Shown one piece after another: positions 63,880-64,000 of a stretch of 64,000 nt of DNA (position 1 is the first letter of the stretch; every line of letters starts with the position of its first letter). Source of the stretch: Chelatococcus composti (GTDB lineage Bacteria; Pseudomonadota; Alphaproteobacteria; Rhizobiales; Beijerinckiaceae); the NCBI RefSeq assembly GCF_014201415.1, contig NZ_JACHEH010000002.1, positions 372,001 through 436,000 on the forward strand, given 5' to 3'. The notes beneath the pieces were generated by a model. The model did not search any database. It saw only the letters and a list, made by a program, of their open reading frames with translations, and was not told the origin of the DNA. The position numbers and the translations under genes are program-made.

Positions 63880-64000
63880 TCAATCCCCGCCGACGACAAC
63901 TCGCGCGAAGGCGAGGACGTCCACTTGCTGTGCGCCGGCGCGCAGCAGCGCACGGCTGGCAGCATTGGCGGTCGCGCCGGTGGTCAGCACGTCGTCGACG
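63880..64000 (-). CDS. comF: ComF family phosphoribosyltransferase-like protein (C-terminal part only)
   Basis: Forty C-terminal codons are inside the window; the rest lies to the right. They contain the PRPP-binding loop VDDVLTTGATANAA followed by ASRALLRAGAQQVDVLAFAR and the stop TGA at 63882-63880. ComF proteins are linked to DNA uptake and processing in competent species. The comF-grxC-DUF1178 order supports the call. Confidence 0.85.
   Translation of the reverse strand, partial: VDDVLTTGATANAASRALLRAGAQQVDVLAFARVVVGGD

Overview
The window is a GC-rich (high GC3), gene-dense chromosomal segment from an alphaproteobacterium. The order Hyphomicrobiales (Rhizobiales) is the best fit. Supporting features are an MmcB-type repair protein, the FdxA 7Fe ferredoxin, a class I lysyl-tRNA synthetase, the ubiE-ubiB-coaBC-dut run, a rhizobial-type mrp (pha) operon with fused subunits A and B, and many Liv-type transporter genes. 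I see no rRNA, tRNA, CRISPR array, insertion sequence or prophage. The genus cannot be named from sequence alone.

Layout. 1-16 kb: an ABC exporter with a degenerate ATPase (cut by the left edge), a GMC oxidoreductase, Yip1 and MmcB proteins, an acyltransferase, DNA polymerase I, nicotinamidase (pncA), release factor 3, nicotinate phosphoribosyltransferase (pncB), an LhgO-like oxidase, an SDR gene remnant, a saccharopine-dehydrogenase-like protein and a divergent Lrp regulator. 16-17.4 kb: a HI0933-family flavoprotein. 17.5-32.8 kb: a catabolic island (below). 33-47.4 kb: argH, a membrane metalloprotease, a MarR-MFS pair, typA, cysK with an Rrf2 regulator, dut, coaBC, ubiB, ubiE and lysK. 47.5-53.5 kb: a solute-binding protein and two large glycosyltransferases, one broken by a frameshift. 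53.9-60.5 kb: a small HTH-like protein and the mrpAB-C-D-E-F-G antiporter operon. 60.6-64 kb: a flavin oxidoreductase, guanine deaminase, DUF1178 protein, glutaredoxin and the end of a comF gene (cut by the right edge).

The most interesting region is 17.5-32.8 kb. A tightly packed plus-strand operon encodes a molybdenum hydroxylase (FAD subunit plus a fused 2Fe-2S/molybdopterin subunit), a homologue of 6-hydroxynicotinate reductase, a UPF0280 (ApbE-like) protein, two tandem PF06684 'amino acid synthesis' paralogues, a complete branched-chain-type ABC importer and a MarR regulator. A convergent gene encodes an enamidase homologue, and fdxA and a ferredoxin-NADP reductase follow. The set matches the first three steps of the reductive nicotinate pathway known from the anaerobe Eubacterium barkeri (hydroxylation, ring reduction, enamide hydrolysis), together with import, regulation and a possible ferredoxin electron supply. 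A near-identical 18-bp palindrome lies in front of both the first operon gene and the enamidase/fdxA divergent region. Each copy sits 27-28 nt downstream of the start of a perfect TTGACA, which suggests one regulon. The true substrate and the steps after ring opening are not shown by the sequence.
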